From Halobium salinum (GTDB taxonomy: Archaea; Halobacteriota; Halobacteria; Halobacteriales; Haloferacaceae): a stretch of 64,000 bases of DNA. Location of the stretch: the NCBI RefSeq assembly GCF_026586625.1, contig NZ_JAODIW010000005.1:62001-126000 (forward strand), read 5' to 3'. Made by a program: the position numbers and the translations under genes. The notes under the pieces are model-generated. The model saw only the letters and a list, made by a program, of their open reading frames with translations, made no database searches and was not told where the DNA came from. This document shows, in pieces, positions 9,237 through 17,042 of this stretch (positions are counted from its first letter, which is position 1; the number at the start of each line of letters is the position of its first letter).

Positions 9237-9649
9237 TGATGGACAATACCGGCGTGCTTAACAATCTATTCATTTTTTTCGCACACGTTTGTTGGCGACG
9301 CTCGTTCACTTCTCGAGCGATATCGCCGCTGGAATTGGAGAAGCTACGTGAAAGCGGTGAAGACCCGCTCTGCAGTGGCCAACGTGCTAGCTCGCCGTTC
9401 GGTTGCGCCGGCGCGGCGGTGTGGCCCGCGTCACGGGCGCGTCGACAGAATTAATCGACTTCGACGGTCACGCGCACGTCGCCGCCGGATTCGGTCGGGG
9501 CTGCACGAGGGTCCCGTACTGAACAGGTCGCCGGATTCTCGACGAAGGCCGGCGTTCACGGGAGCGCTGCTCTCGTGCAGTGTGGAAGACGCGCCGCGTT
9601 GTCCGTGCACACCGGAACGGCTCCGTCGCTCCGGATACTGCCCACGAGA

Positions 9650-9919
9650 AGTGCCATCGGCACTCCTCGGGACGACGCAAGCACCGCAGGAGAGCGAACG
9701 CAGTGAACGACCCGAGGGGCATGATTCGAGAGAGCAAAGCCCTCCCGTCGTTGTCGGACTGCGTCCGGCGAGCGGTCAGAGCCCTTCGAGTTCTGACGAC
9801 ATCACCGGAACGCGAAGCGTTCCGGTTTGCAACTGGAGCCGACGGCTCCGGCGACGTCACGATAGGCCGGCGGTGCCGGCCTTTCGAACGACCGCGAGCC
9901 GTCCGAGTCGAGGACTCGG
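9650..9919. repeat. Array of short perfect stem-loops with 3-nt loops
   Basis: Five perfect inverted repeats, each with exactly three unpaired bases: 9650-9664 (6-bp stem, loop atc), 9804-9826 (10-bp stem, loop gaa), 9835-9849 (6 bp, gac), 9864-9882 (8 bp, ggt) and 9903-9919 (7 bp, gag). The last four are spaced roughly 30-40 bp apart. Further looser repeats lie at 9665-9671/9711-9717 (7 bp) and 9775-9780/9792-9797 (6 bp). Function is unknown; it could be a structured RNA, a recombination-prone repeat or a decayed mobile element. Confidence 0.8.
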
Positions 9920-10000
9920 GGCCTTCCGTAACTTGCTCACACGTTCCCCCTGCTGCCGGTCTCTCTCCCGACTAAATACCGCCGTGCGAGCAAGGGAAAG

Positions 10001-10008
10001 GCTAAACA
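10001..10008 (+). promoter_or_regulatory. TATA-like box for UxaA-like cluster
   Basis: GCTAAACA is centred about 27 bp upstream of ATG 10031, consistent with a leaderless transcript of the three-gene cluster. Confidence 0.45.
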
Positions 10009-10030
10009 GGAATGAACGTGACCATCAACC

Positions 10031-11221
10031 ATGGTAGATACGTTCACGGGGTACCGGCGAGCCGACGGCCGCGTCGGCGTCCGCAACCACGTCGCGGTCC
10101 TCCCGACGTCGGTGGCGGCGTCGGCCGTGGCGGCCCGCGCCGCCGAGGAGGCGGGCGACTGGGCGCGGGCGACCCCACACCAGATGGGCACCTCACAGCC
10201 GGACCCGGCACGGGAACAGACCGAGCGCGTCCTCGCGGGCGTCGGGCGCAACCCGAACGTGGGCGCCGCGCTGTTGCTCGAACTCGGCACCGAGGACGTC
10301 GACGCCGACCGTATCGCGGACCGAATCGTCGAGACGGGGACGCCGGTCGAGACGCTCTCGATTCGGGAGGTCGGGGGTACCCGCGCCGCGGTCGAGCGGG
10401 CGGGGGAACTGCTCGCCGACCTGAACGCCGTCGCGGCGGACACCCGCCGCGAGGAGGCCGACGCGAGCGAACTCGTCTTCGGCGTCGAGTGCGGCGGGAG
10501 CGACGCCACCAGCGGCATCGCGGCGAACCCCGCCGTCGGCAACGCCTGCGACCGACTCGTCGAGGCCGGCGGCACCGCCAGCTTCAGCGAGACGCCGGAG
10601 TTCATCGGCGCGGAGCACGTCCTCGCCGAGCGCTGTGTCGACGACGAGACCAGGGAGCGACTCCTCGACCGCGTCGAGTCACGCGAAGCCGCCGCAGACC
10701 TGATGGGGGTCGACCTCCGGGGTGCACAGCCCTCCCCCGGCAACAAGGAGGGCGGGCTGACGACCATCGAGGAGAAGAGCCTCGGCGCGATCTCGAAGGG
10801 CGGGACGACGGCCGTCCGAGGAATCGTCGACTACGCCGAGCAGTTCCCCGTCGGCGGCGGGCTCGTCCTCATGGACACGCCCGGCTACGACGTGGAGAGC
10901 GTCGTCGGCAAGGTCGCCGGCGGCGCCCAAGTAGTCGCGTTCACGACGGGCCGGGGGAGCACCACCGGAAACCCCATCGCGCCCGTCATCAAGGTGACGG
11001 GCAACCCGAAGACCTGGGACCGGATGGCCAACAACATGGACGTGAACGCGAGCACCGTCATCGGCGGGGAGTCCCTCGAATCCGTGGGGGGGCGCGTGTA
11101 CGACACCCTGCTCGACGTCGCGGGCGGCAGGCGCACGGAGGCCGAGCGCCGCCGACTGGAGGAGTTCGCCGTGAACGAACTCCAGCCGAACGAACTCGCG
11201 GCCGGGAGGGCCGAGCCATGA
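10031..11221 (+). CDS. UxaA-family (altronate/galactarate dehydratase) large subunit A
   Basis: A 396-residue protein matching the large domain of altronate and galactarate dehydratases. It retains the second-half signature ECGGSDATSG (Cys154) and ANPAVG, and the SPGNKEGGLTTIEEKS and VIKVTGNPKTWDRM motifs. The first-half iron-binding signature, normally H-x-x-G-C-G, reads TPHQMGTSQ (residues 48-56), and the usual GLGCE reads LELGTED, so both expected Cys are lost. Its stop overlaps the SAF-domain gene by ATGA, and the SAF gene in turn overlaps a second large-subunit paralogue. Known members make 2-keto-3-deoxy acids from hexonates or aldarates. I infer it works as part of a hetero-oligomer. 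Confidence 0.83.
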   Translation: MVDTFTGYRRADGRVGVRNHVAVLPTSVAASAVAARAAEEAGDWARATPHQMGTSQPDPAREQTERVLAGVGRNPNVGAALLLELGTEDVDADRIADRIVETGTPVETLSIREVGGTRAAVERAGELLADLNAVAADTRREEADASELVFGVECGGSDATSGIAANPAVGNACDRLVEAGGTASFSETPEFIGAEHVLAERCVDDETRERLLDRVESREAAADLMGVDLRGAQPSPGNKEGGLTTIEEKSLGAISKGGTTAVRGIVDYAEQFPVGGGLVLMDTPGYDVESVVGKVAGGAQVVAFTTGRGSTTGNPIAPVIKVTGNPKTWDRMANNMDVNASTVIGGESLESVGGRVYDTLLDVAGGRRTEAERRRLEEFAVNELQPNELAAGRAEP

Positions 11222-11568
11222 AGGGTGACGTGTTCGGCGACGTCGCGCTGCGGATGGCCCGCTCGGACAACGTGGCCACCGCCATCGCCGACCTCGACGC
11301 CGGCGTCGAGGTGGAGACCGACGCCGACCCGGTGGCGCTGGTCGACGACGTCGAGTTCGGCCACAAGTTCGCCCTCGCCCCCATCACGGCCGGCGAGGAG
11401 GTGCGCAAGTACGGGGAGGTGATCGGCCGCGCGACCGCCGACGTCGCCCCCGGCGAACACGTCCACGTTCACAACTGCGAGAGCATGCGCGGACGGGGCG
11501 ACCTCGCCGCCGAGGCCTCGGAGGCGAAGGACGCCGCCGCCTCGGACAGCGGGGGTGAGAACGCGTGA
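11218..11568 (+). CDS. UxaA-family small subunit (SAF domain)
   Basis: A 116-residue protein equal to the N-terminal SAF domain of altronate dehydratase, here a separate gene as in many archaea. It begins MKGDVFGDVALRMARSDNVA, and the substrate-binding end reads EHVHVHNCESMRG (about residues 80-92), the conserved HVHN signature. An Asp/Ser/Ala-rich tail of about 20 residues follows. ATG 11218 overlaps the upstream stop, and its own stop overlaps the GTG of the next gene, so all three are translationally coupled. Confidence 0.85.
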   Translation: MKGDVFGDVALRMARSDNVATAIADLDAGVEVETDADPVALVDDVEFGHKFALAPITAGEEVRKYGEVIGRATADVAPGEHVHVHNCESMRGRGDLAAEASEAKDAAASDSGGENA

Positions 11569-12803
11569 GCGACGACCGGTACCGGCGGACGGCTCGACGG
11601 ACGGGGGGTGACCACCGTGTACGGACGGACGGCGCCGGTACGTCCGACGCGTCGGACGGGGTCGACGGCCCGACAGGGTACCGCCGGGGCGACGGCTCCA
11701 TCGGCGTGCGCGACCGGGTACTCGTCCTCCCGTCGGTCATCTGCTCGCACGTCGTCGCCGACCGCATCGCGGAGCGGGTCGACGGCGCCGTGAGCACGCC
11801 CCACGACCACGGCTGCGCCCAACTCGGCGCCGACGCCGACCAGACCGAGCGCACCCTGGTGAACGTCGCCCGCAACCCGAACGTCTCCGGCGCGGTCGTC
11901 GTCGGCCTCGGCTGCGAGGAAGTTCAGAGCGGGGACGTCGCCGCCGCGCTCGAGGAGTTCGGCGTCCCGGTGCGCGAAGTGTCCATCCAGGACGCCGGCG
12001 GGACCGACGAGTGTCTCGAGCAGGGGGTCGACGCCGCCGAGTCGCTGCTCGCGGGCGAGAGGTCCGGAGGGACCGCCGGCGCCGACGGCGCCCACAGCCC
12101 CGCCAGCGCCGACCCGACGCGCGTCCCCATCGACCTCGGCGACCTCACGCTGGGCGTCGTCTCCGGCGACCTCGCCGACTCGACCGTCGAAACGGCGGAC
12201 CCCCTCGTCGGCGAACTCGCCCGCGAGGTGGTCGCGGCGGGCGGGCGCGTCGTCGCCGCCGGCGTCGAGCGCCCGGTCGCACACCCCGAGGAGGCCCGGG
12301 CGGCCGCGACCGACGGGGCACGCCCCGCCGTCGACGCGCTTCTCGACCGGCACGCGGACCGGCCGGCGAAGGTGACCCGCGTCCGTCGCGAGGCCGCCGA
12401 CCGGTCGTACGCGGAGACGACGCGCGCCTGGGGGGAGCTTCCGGTCGCCGACGTGCTGTCGTACGGCGAGCGGGCCACGCACGACTCGGGGTTGGCGCTC
12501 GTCGACTCGCCCTCGGAGTTCGCGACCGCCGCGACGGGCCTCGCCGCCGCCGGCGCGCACCTCGTCGTCCACGTGACCGCCGACGGCGTGCCGGCCGGCC
12601 ACCCGGTCGTGCCCGTCCTGAAGGTGACCGGCGACCCCACCACGGCGGGGGCGCTCCCGGACGACGTCGACGTCGACGCCAGCCGCGTCGACGCCGCCGG
12701 CCTGCGTCGAGCGGTCAAGCGCGTCATCGCCGGCGACTTCTGCTGTGCCGAGCGCCACGGGTTGACGCAGTTCGCCATCGACAGGGTGGGCCCCTCGGTG
12801 TAG
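11565..12803 (+). CDS. UxaA-family large subunit B (divergent paralogue)
   Basis: A 412-residue paralogue of subunit A starting at GTG 11565. After a variable 35-residue leader the UxaA fold starts at TGYRRGDGSIGVRDRVLVLP. It keeps the N-terminal iron-binding signature TPHDHGCAQ (His80, Cys84) and GLGCEEV (Cys117), but the CGGSD segment is replaced by GVVSGDLADST and the GNKEGGL segment is not recognisable. The C-terminus ends FCCAERHGLTQFAIDRVGPS, with a Cys pair. Motifs lost here are those kept by subunit A, and the reverse. It may complete a split active site; a regulatory or redundant role is the alternative. Confidence 0.72.
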   Translation: MSDDRYRRTARRTGGDHRVRTDGAGTSDASDGVDGPTGYRRGDGSIGVRDRVLVLPSVICSHVVADRIAERVDGAVSTPHDHGCAQLGADADQTERTLVNVARNPNVSGAVVVGLGCEEVQSGDVAAALEEFGVPVREVSIQDAGGTDECLEQGVDAAESLLAGERSGGTAGADGAHSPASADPTRVPIDLGDLTLGVVSGDLADSTVETADPLVGELAREVVAAGGRVVAAGVERPVAHPEEARAAATDGARPAVDALLDRHADRPAKVTRVRREAADRSYAETTRAWGELPVADVLSYGERATHDSGLALVDSPSEFATAATGLAAAGAHLVVHVTADGVPAGHPVVPVLKVTGDPTTAGALPDDVDVDASRVDAAGLRRAVKRVIAGDFCCAERHGLTQFAIDRVGPSV

Positions 12804-12834
12804 AGGAGGTAGATGGCGGCGCCCGCCGACGCCG

Positions 12835-13800
12835 TCACTCCCGCACGTCCCCGTTCACGAGGTTCCGCGGCGCGTCCCCGTCGAGCGTCCGGAGGACGTC
12901 CTCGGTCACCGTCCGCCGGAGCTCCTCGAACGACTCCTCGGAGTACCAGGCGACGTGGGGCGTGAGCACGACGTCGTCGCGTCCGACGAGGGGCGACCCC
13001 TCGGGTGGCTCCGACGGGAGGACGTCGAGACCGGCGCCGGCGAGTTCTCCCGCGTCGAGCGCGTCGGCGAGGGCGTCCTCGTCGACGACCCCACCGCGAG
13101 CGGTGTTGACAAGCACCGCGGTCTCCTTCATCGAACCGAACGCGTCGCGGTCGAACAGCCCCCGCGTCTCGTCGGTCAGCGGCGTGTGGACCGACACCGC
13201 GTCGGCGCGCCCGAGCAGTTCGTCGAACTCGACCTTCTCGACGCCGTGTTCGGCGAGTACGTCCGCCGAGACGTACGGGTCGTAGGCGACGACGTCGAGG
13301 TCGAACGCGGCCGCCTTCTCGACGAGTCGCTGGGGGATGCGCCCGAATCCGACGAGCCCGAGGGTCGCGCCGGCGAGGCGGTGTATCGGCCGCTCGGCCG
13401 TCCAGTCCCACGTCCCGTCGGCGATGGCCGAGTCGTACGCAGAGGTACGCCGGACGCAGGCGAGCAGCAGCGCGAACGCGTGCGTCGACACCTCGTCGAG
13501 GCAGTAGTCCGGCACGTTGAGCACCCGCACCCCGTTCGCGCTCGCGGCGTCGAGGTCGACGCTGTCGACCCCGATTCCGTAGCGTCCGACCACCGCGAGG
13601 TCGTCGAGGGCGTCGAAGACGTCGGCACCGACCGGCGCGTACTGGACGAGCAGGGCGTCGGCCCCCGCGGCCGCGTCGACCACCTCCGCGGGGGTCTCGG
13701 CCTGTGCGGTCACGAGGCGGCCGCCGCGCTCCTCGACGAGTTCGCGCTCCAACTCCACGTCCGGGTAGTCGTAGTCGGTGACGACGACGGTGAACGTCAT
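12835..13800 (-). CDS. D-2-hydroxyacid dehydrogenase (PGDH/CtBP-like)
   Basis: A 321-residue NAD(P)-dependent enzyme. The Rossmann motif reads GLVGFGRIPQ (GxGxxP rather than GxGxxG). Catalytic residues are visible: Arg in NTARGG, acidic residue in the LPSEP region and His in LTPHVAWYS. It would interconvert a 2-hydroxy and 2-keto acid. A longer open frame extends upstream to 13899, but ATG 13800 matches family starts (MTFTVVVTDYDYPD) and lies properly behind a promoter with an inverted repeat. The paralogue at 56699 shares the PHVAWYS motif. Substrate unknown (hydroxypyruvate or sugar-derived keto acids are candidates). Confidence 0.85.
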   Translation of the reverse strand: MTFTVVVTDYDYPDVELERELVEERGGRLVTAQAETPAEVVDAAAGADALLVQYAPVGADVFDALDDLAVVGRYGIGVDSVDLDAASANGVRVLNVPDYCLDEVSTHAFALLLACVRRTSAYDSAIADGTWDWTAERPIHRLAGATLGLVGFGRIPQRLVEKAAAFDLDVVAYDPYVSADVLAEHGVEKVEFDELLGRADAVSVHTPLTDETRGLFDRDAFGSMKETAVLVNTARGGVVDEDALADALDAGELAGAGLDVLPSEPPEGSPLVGRDDVVLTPHVAWYSEESFEELRRTVTEDVLRTLDGDAPRNLVNGDVRE

Positions 13801-13801
13801 T

Positions 13802-13825
13802 CGTCCGACGAAGTCGGGTCGGACG
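13802..13825 (-). promoter_or_regulatory. Operator-like inverted repeat at hydroxyacid dehydrogenase start
   Basis: CGTCCGAC (13802-13809) and GTCGGACG (13818-13825) form a perfect 8-bp inverted repeat with an 8-nt spacer. It sits between the start codon (13800) and a minus-strand T-rich TATA-like element at about 13827-13834, where a repressor would block initiation. Confidence 0.65.
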
Positions 13826-13868
13826 CGAAAAAGCGCTTCGCCCCGGGTCGAGTCGACTCTCCTCTCCG

Positions 13869-14903
13869 TTACTCCCCGAACCGGAACGTCGGCTTGCACA
13901 CCGCGCCGTCGAGGAAGTCCTCGAACGCCGTCACCGGGTCATCCGGGTCGTACGGCTCCGTGATGGCCGTCGGGTCGACGGAGCCGTTCTCCATCAGCCG
14001 GAGCGCCTGCTCGAAGTTGCGCCAGACGGAGCCGTAGGAGGCGTCGAGCGACACCTCTCCACGGACGAGCGGCGTGAGAAACAGTTCGCTCTCGCTACCG
14101 GGGAGGCCGACGACGACGATCTGACCGCCCTTCCGGACGTGCTCGGCCGCGACCTCGACGCCGGAGTGATGGCCGGTCGTGTCGAACACCACGTCGAACC
14201 CGCCGCCGGCCGTCTCGCGCTCGGCGACGTCGCCGAGGTCCGCCTCCTCGACGTTGATGGCCGTCAGGCCCTGCTCCTCGACGAGCGGGAGGCGGTACTC
14301 GGCGTCCTGTCCGAGCCCCGAGACGGTGACGTTGGCGCCGACGGAGTCGGCGACGAGGGCGGTGAGCACGCCGATGGGTCCCGGCCCCTCGACGAGCACG
14401 TCGTCGCCGGGGGTCATGACCGACCGTTCGAGCACCGCCCGCGTGGCGATGCTCGTCGGCTCCGTCAGCGCCGCCTCCTCCAGTGGGACGTCGTCGGGAA
14501 TCTCGTGGAGGTGGTGGGCATCGACGGTGTGATACTCCCGCCACGCACCGTCGCGATGGAACCCCGTAATCTCGAAGTTCTGACAGACGTTCGACTGGTC
14601 GTTCTTACACTGGAAACACTCCCCGCAGTCGTGGATCGGCTCCTCGACCACCTTCGTGCCCGGCGAGAGCGTCGTCACGTCCGACCCCACCTCGACGACC
14701 TCGCCGGCGTACTCGTGGCCCATGACGCGCGGGACGTCGACGAACTCGTAGCCGGGGACGTACTTGTACGCGTGGGCGTCGCTTCCGCAGAGTCCCGCCG
14801 TGTGTACGCGGACGAGCGCCTCGTCCGGTCCCGGTTCCGGTCGCTCCCGTTCGCCGACCTCTACGCCGCCGCGTTCGCGTTCAGTCTGAATGATAGCCTT
14901 CAT
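13869..14903 (-). CDS. Zinc-dependent medium-chain alcohol/polyol dehydrogenase
   Basis: A 344-residue MDR-family enzyme resembling sorbitol and L-threonine dehydrogenases. Catalytic zinc ligands are Cys39 (GLCGSDAH) and His63-Glu64 (MGHEYAGEV). All four structural zinc Cys are present (C93, C96, C99, C107). The NAD-binding loop is GPGPIGVLTALVAD near residues 190-203. It would oxidise a polyol, sugar acid or 2-keto-3-deoxy acid hydroxyl in the cytoplasm. It lies between a hydroxyacid dehydrogenase and an enolase-superfamily dehydratase on the same strand, suggesting a shared catabolic operon or regulon. Confidence 0.87.
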   Translation of the reverse strand: MKAIIQTERERGGVEVGERERPEPGPDEALVRVHTAGLCGSDAHAYKYVPGYEFVDVPRVMGHEYAGEVVEVGSDVTTLSPGTKVVEEPIHDCGECFQCKNDQSNVCQNFEITGFHRDGAWREYHTVDAHHLHEIPDDVPLEEAALTEPTSIATRAVLERSVMTPGDDVLVEGPGPIGVLTALVADSVGANVTVSGLGQDAEYRLPLVEEQGLTAINVEEADLGDVAERETAGGGFDVVFDTTGHHSGVEVAAEHVRKGGQIVVVGLPGSESELFLTPLVRGEVSLDASYGSVWRNFEQALRLMENGSVDPTAITEPYDPDDPVTAFEDFLDGAVCKPTFRFGE

Positions 14904-14993
14904 GCTCGCTCAACCGTGTGTCGTGTGCACGCACCACCCGCCGGTACCTAAAGGTTGGCTCCCTGGGGTGACGGCGGAGAGCCGTTTCCACGG

Positions 14994-16085
14994 TCAGGTC
15001 TCGTACCCGTACTCCGCGCGGGCGTCGTCCGAGACGGCGTAGCCGTGTCCCGGCGCCTCGGACAGGTGGACCCGACCGTCCTCGATTCGGGGCGCGTTCT
15101 CCAGCACGTCGCCCGCGTCGTACTCGGGAATGTACTCCACGAGCCACCCGCTCGGCGCGGCGCTGACGAGGTGTGCGGCGACCGGGTAGTAGACGTGCGG
15201 CGCGAGGCGGGCGCCGTGACTCTCGGCGAGACGCGCGACGTCGAGCAGCCCGGAGACACCGCCGCAGCGGGCGAGGTCGGGTTGGGCGACGCCGAGGCGC
15301 CCCCGCGTCAGGAGGTCGGCGAAGCGCTCGGGGCGGTACAGCATCTCGCCGCCGGCGACCGCAGGGCGCACCCGGTCGGCGAGGCGACAGTACCCCTCGA
15401 TGTCGTACGCCGGGACCGGCTCCTCGACCCACGTTACGTCGTGCGGTTCGAGGCGGTCCAGGGTCCGGACCGTCTCGTCGACCGTCCAGGAGCCGTTCGC
15501 GTCGACCAGGACGTCGGCGTCGGGGCCGACCGCCTCGCGGACCGTCTCCACGCGAGCGGCCTCCGCCGACGGCGACCGGCCGCCGAGTTTGGTCTTGAAC
15601 GCGGTGAACCCCGCGTCGGCGTAGTCGCCGTGGAGGGTCGCGAGGTCGGCCTCGTCCCGACGGGCGTCGAGCCGCGAGACGTAGGCTCGTGCCGACGGCT
15701 CGTCGCCGCCGAGAAACCGGTACAGGGGTTGGTCGGCGGCCTTCGCCTTGAGGTCCCAGAGCGCGACGTCGATGGCGCCGCGGGGCGGCGCGGAGAACCC
15801 CACTTCTCCCGGGTAGTACTGCGTTTTCTCGCGGGTCGCCGCTCGAATCGCGCCCGTCTCGAACGGGTCGCGGTCGACGACGACCTCGGCGAGCGTCCCG
15901 TCGACGAACTCGCGGTACAGGTCGGGCACGCGCCACGTCCCGAACCAGCCGGTCCCCCGCAGGCCGACGTCCGTGTCGAGTTCGACGACGACCCAGAAGC
16001 GCTCGCTCACGGTCGCCCGCGCGTCGCCGAACGCGTCGCCGGTCGGGATTCGCAAAACGGACGTCTCCACGTCAGTGATTCGCAT
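14994..16085 (-). CDS. Enolase-superfamily sugar-acid dehydratase/racemase (MR type), K-x-K
   Basis: A 363-residue mandelate racemase/muconate lactonising enzyme. The capping domain starts MRITDVETSVLRIP. The barrel shows the Lys motif FKTKLGG (about 166-172), metal ligands in VDANGSW, WVEEPVP and GGEMLY, and the distal His in APHVYYP. This complete K-x-K/His set is typical of acid-sugar dehydratases of the MR subgroup. It lies 90 bp upstream of the alcohol dehydrogenase and 180 bp from the divergent FAA hydrolase, a natural downstream partner for a keto-deoxy acid. A minus-strand TATA-like box near 16110-16116 fits ATG 16085. Confidence 0.86.
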   Translation of the reverse strand: MRITDVETSVLRIPTGDAFGDARATVSERFWVVVELDTDVGLRGTGWFGTWRVPDLYREFVDGTLAEVVVDRDPFETGAIRAATREKTQYYPGEVGFSAPPRGAIDVALWDLKAKAADQPLYRFLGGDEPSARAYVSRLDARRDEADLATLHGDYADAGFTAFKTKLGGRSPSAEAARVETVREAVGPDADVLVDANGSWTVDETVRTLDRLEPHDVTWVEEPVPAYDIEGYCRLADRVRPAVAGGEMLYRPERFADLLTRGRLGVAQPDLARCGGVSGLLDVARLAESHGARLAPHVYYPVAAHLVSAAPSGWLVEYIPEYDAGDVLENAPRIEDGRVHLSEAPGHGYAVSDDARAEYGYET

Positions 16086-16264
16086 GGGGAGACGTGTCTT
16101 TCGGAGGGGATAACTGCTCGGACGGGGACTGGTCGGCCGGTGACCCCACCCTCCTCACGGGGGGGCGAGACCGCACGGCGCGGCGCGGTGGAGCGTGCTT
16201 CTGCTCGCCGGAGTCGGTTGTCACCACCGGAACGGTTTTCACCGCCTCCGAACACATCGGACGT

Positions 16265-16993
16265 ATGCAGCACGTCCGATTCCGAGACCCGGCGGGAGCC
16301 GTACGCACCGGCGAGTGGACCGACGAGGGCCCGGCGTTCGCCGGCCACACATACGACGTGGACGACGTCGACGTCCTCCCACCGACGACCCCCTCGAAGG
16401 TGGTCTGTGTCGGTCTCAACTACGCCGACCACGCCGAGGAGTCGGGAATGGAGGTTCCTGACCGGCCGCTTCTGTTCCTGAAGCCGCCGAACGCGCTGGC
16501 CGGCCACGGCGACAGCGTCCGGCTCCCGGCCGGAAAGGAGCGGGTCGACTGGGAGGCGGAACTCGGCGTCGTCATCGGCGAACAGTGTCGGCACGTCGAC
16601 GAGGCGGACGCGATGGACGTCGTCCGCGGCTACACCTGCGTGAACGACATCTCCAACCGCGACGACCAGGAGGTCGAGCAGAACTGGGTGCGCGGAAAGG
16701 CGTTCGACGGCGCCGCCCCGATGGGGCCGACCGTCGCCACGCCCGACGAAGTGCCCGACGACGCCGGCATCAGCCTTCGCGTGAACGGCGAGACGAAGCA
16801 GGAGTCCTCGCGCTCCGAGTTCATCTTCTCGGTGCCGGAGCTGGTCGCGGAGATCACGACGTACATGACGCTCGAACCGGGTGACGTCATCTCGACCGGG
16901 ACCCCGGCCGGCGTCGGCGCGCTGTCGCCAGGCGACCGCGTGGAAGTCGACGTCGAGGGGATTCCGACGCTCGAACACACCGTCGCGGAGTAA
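16265..16993 (+). CDS. Fumarylacetoacetate hydrolase (FAH) family protein
   Basis: A 242-residue FAH-domain protein starting at ATG 16265. The fold begins at KVVCVGLNYADHAEE. Metal ligands are in DWEAELGVVIG and in the Asp of VNDISNRD, and the C-terminal GDVISTGTPAGVG motif is intact. Members hydrolyse C-C bonds of diketo acids, decarboxylate, or dehydrate keto acids. In the haloarchaeal L-rhamnose diketo-hydrolase pathway an FAH member cleaves a 2,4-diketo-3-deoxy acid. It is divergent from the neighbouring dehydratase operon. The exact reaction is inferred. Confidence 0.85.
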   Translation: MQHVRFRDPAGAVRTGEWTDEGPAFAGHTYDVDDVDVLPPTTPSKVVCVGLNYADHAEESGMEVPDRPLLFLKPPNALAGHGDSVRLPAGKERVDWEAELGVVIGEQCRHVDEADAMDVVRGYTCVNDISNRDDQEVEQNWVRGKAFDGAAPMGPTVATPDEVPDDAGISLRVNGETKQESSRSEFIFSVPELVAEITTYMTLEPGDVISTGTPAGVGALSPGDRVEVDVEGIPTLEHTVAE

Positions 16994-17042
16994 CGGAGGC
17001 CTGCCACCCCGGCGGGGGTCGACGCCCCGCCGGTTACTCACC

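Larger units (their letters stand above)
9237..10030. other. Gene-free block of 794 bp
   Basis: No convincing gene. Open frames on both strands have unusual composition (Arg/Ser-rich, no acidic bias) unlike neighbouring haloarchaeal proteins, and none has a recognisable domain. The left end carries the TRAP promoter and an A/T-rich tract near 9267-9283. The centre (9650-9919) is dominated by short perfect hairpins. The right end holds the promoter of the UxaA cluster. Confidence 0.65.

Noticed and set aside
9348-10037. Long open frames in the gene-free block
   Set aside because: Arg/Ser-rich, no acidic bias, no motifs, and they run through the perfect hairpins; neighbouring real genes have strong Asp/Glu bias.
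13801-13899. Longer N-terminus of the hydroxyacid dehydrogenase
   Set aside because: The extra 33 codons overlap the promoter and operator-like repeat and do not resemble the family; ATG 13800 matches other members.
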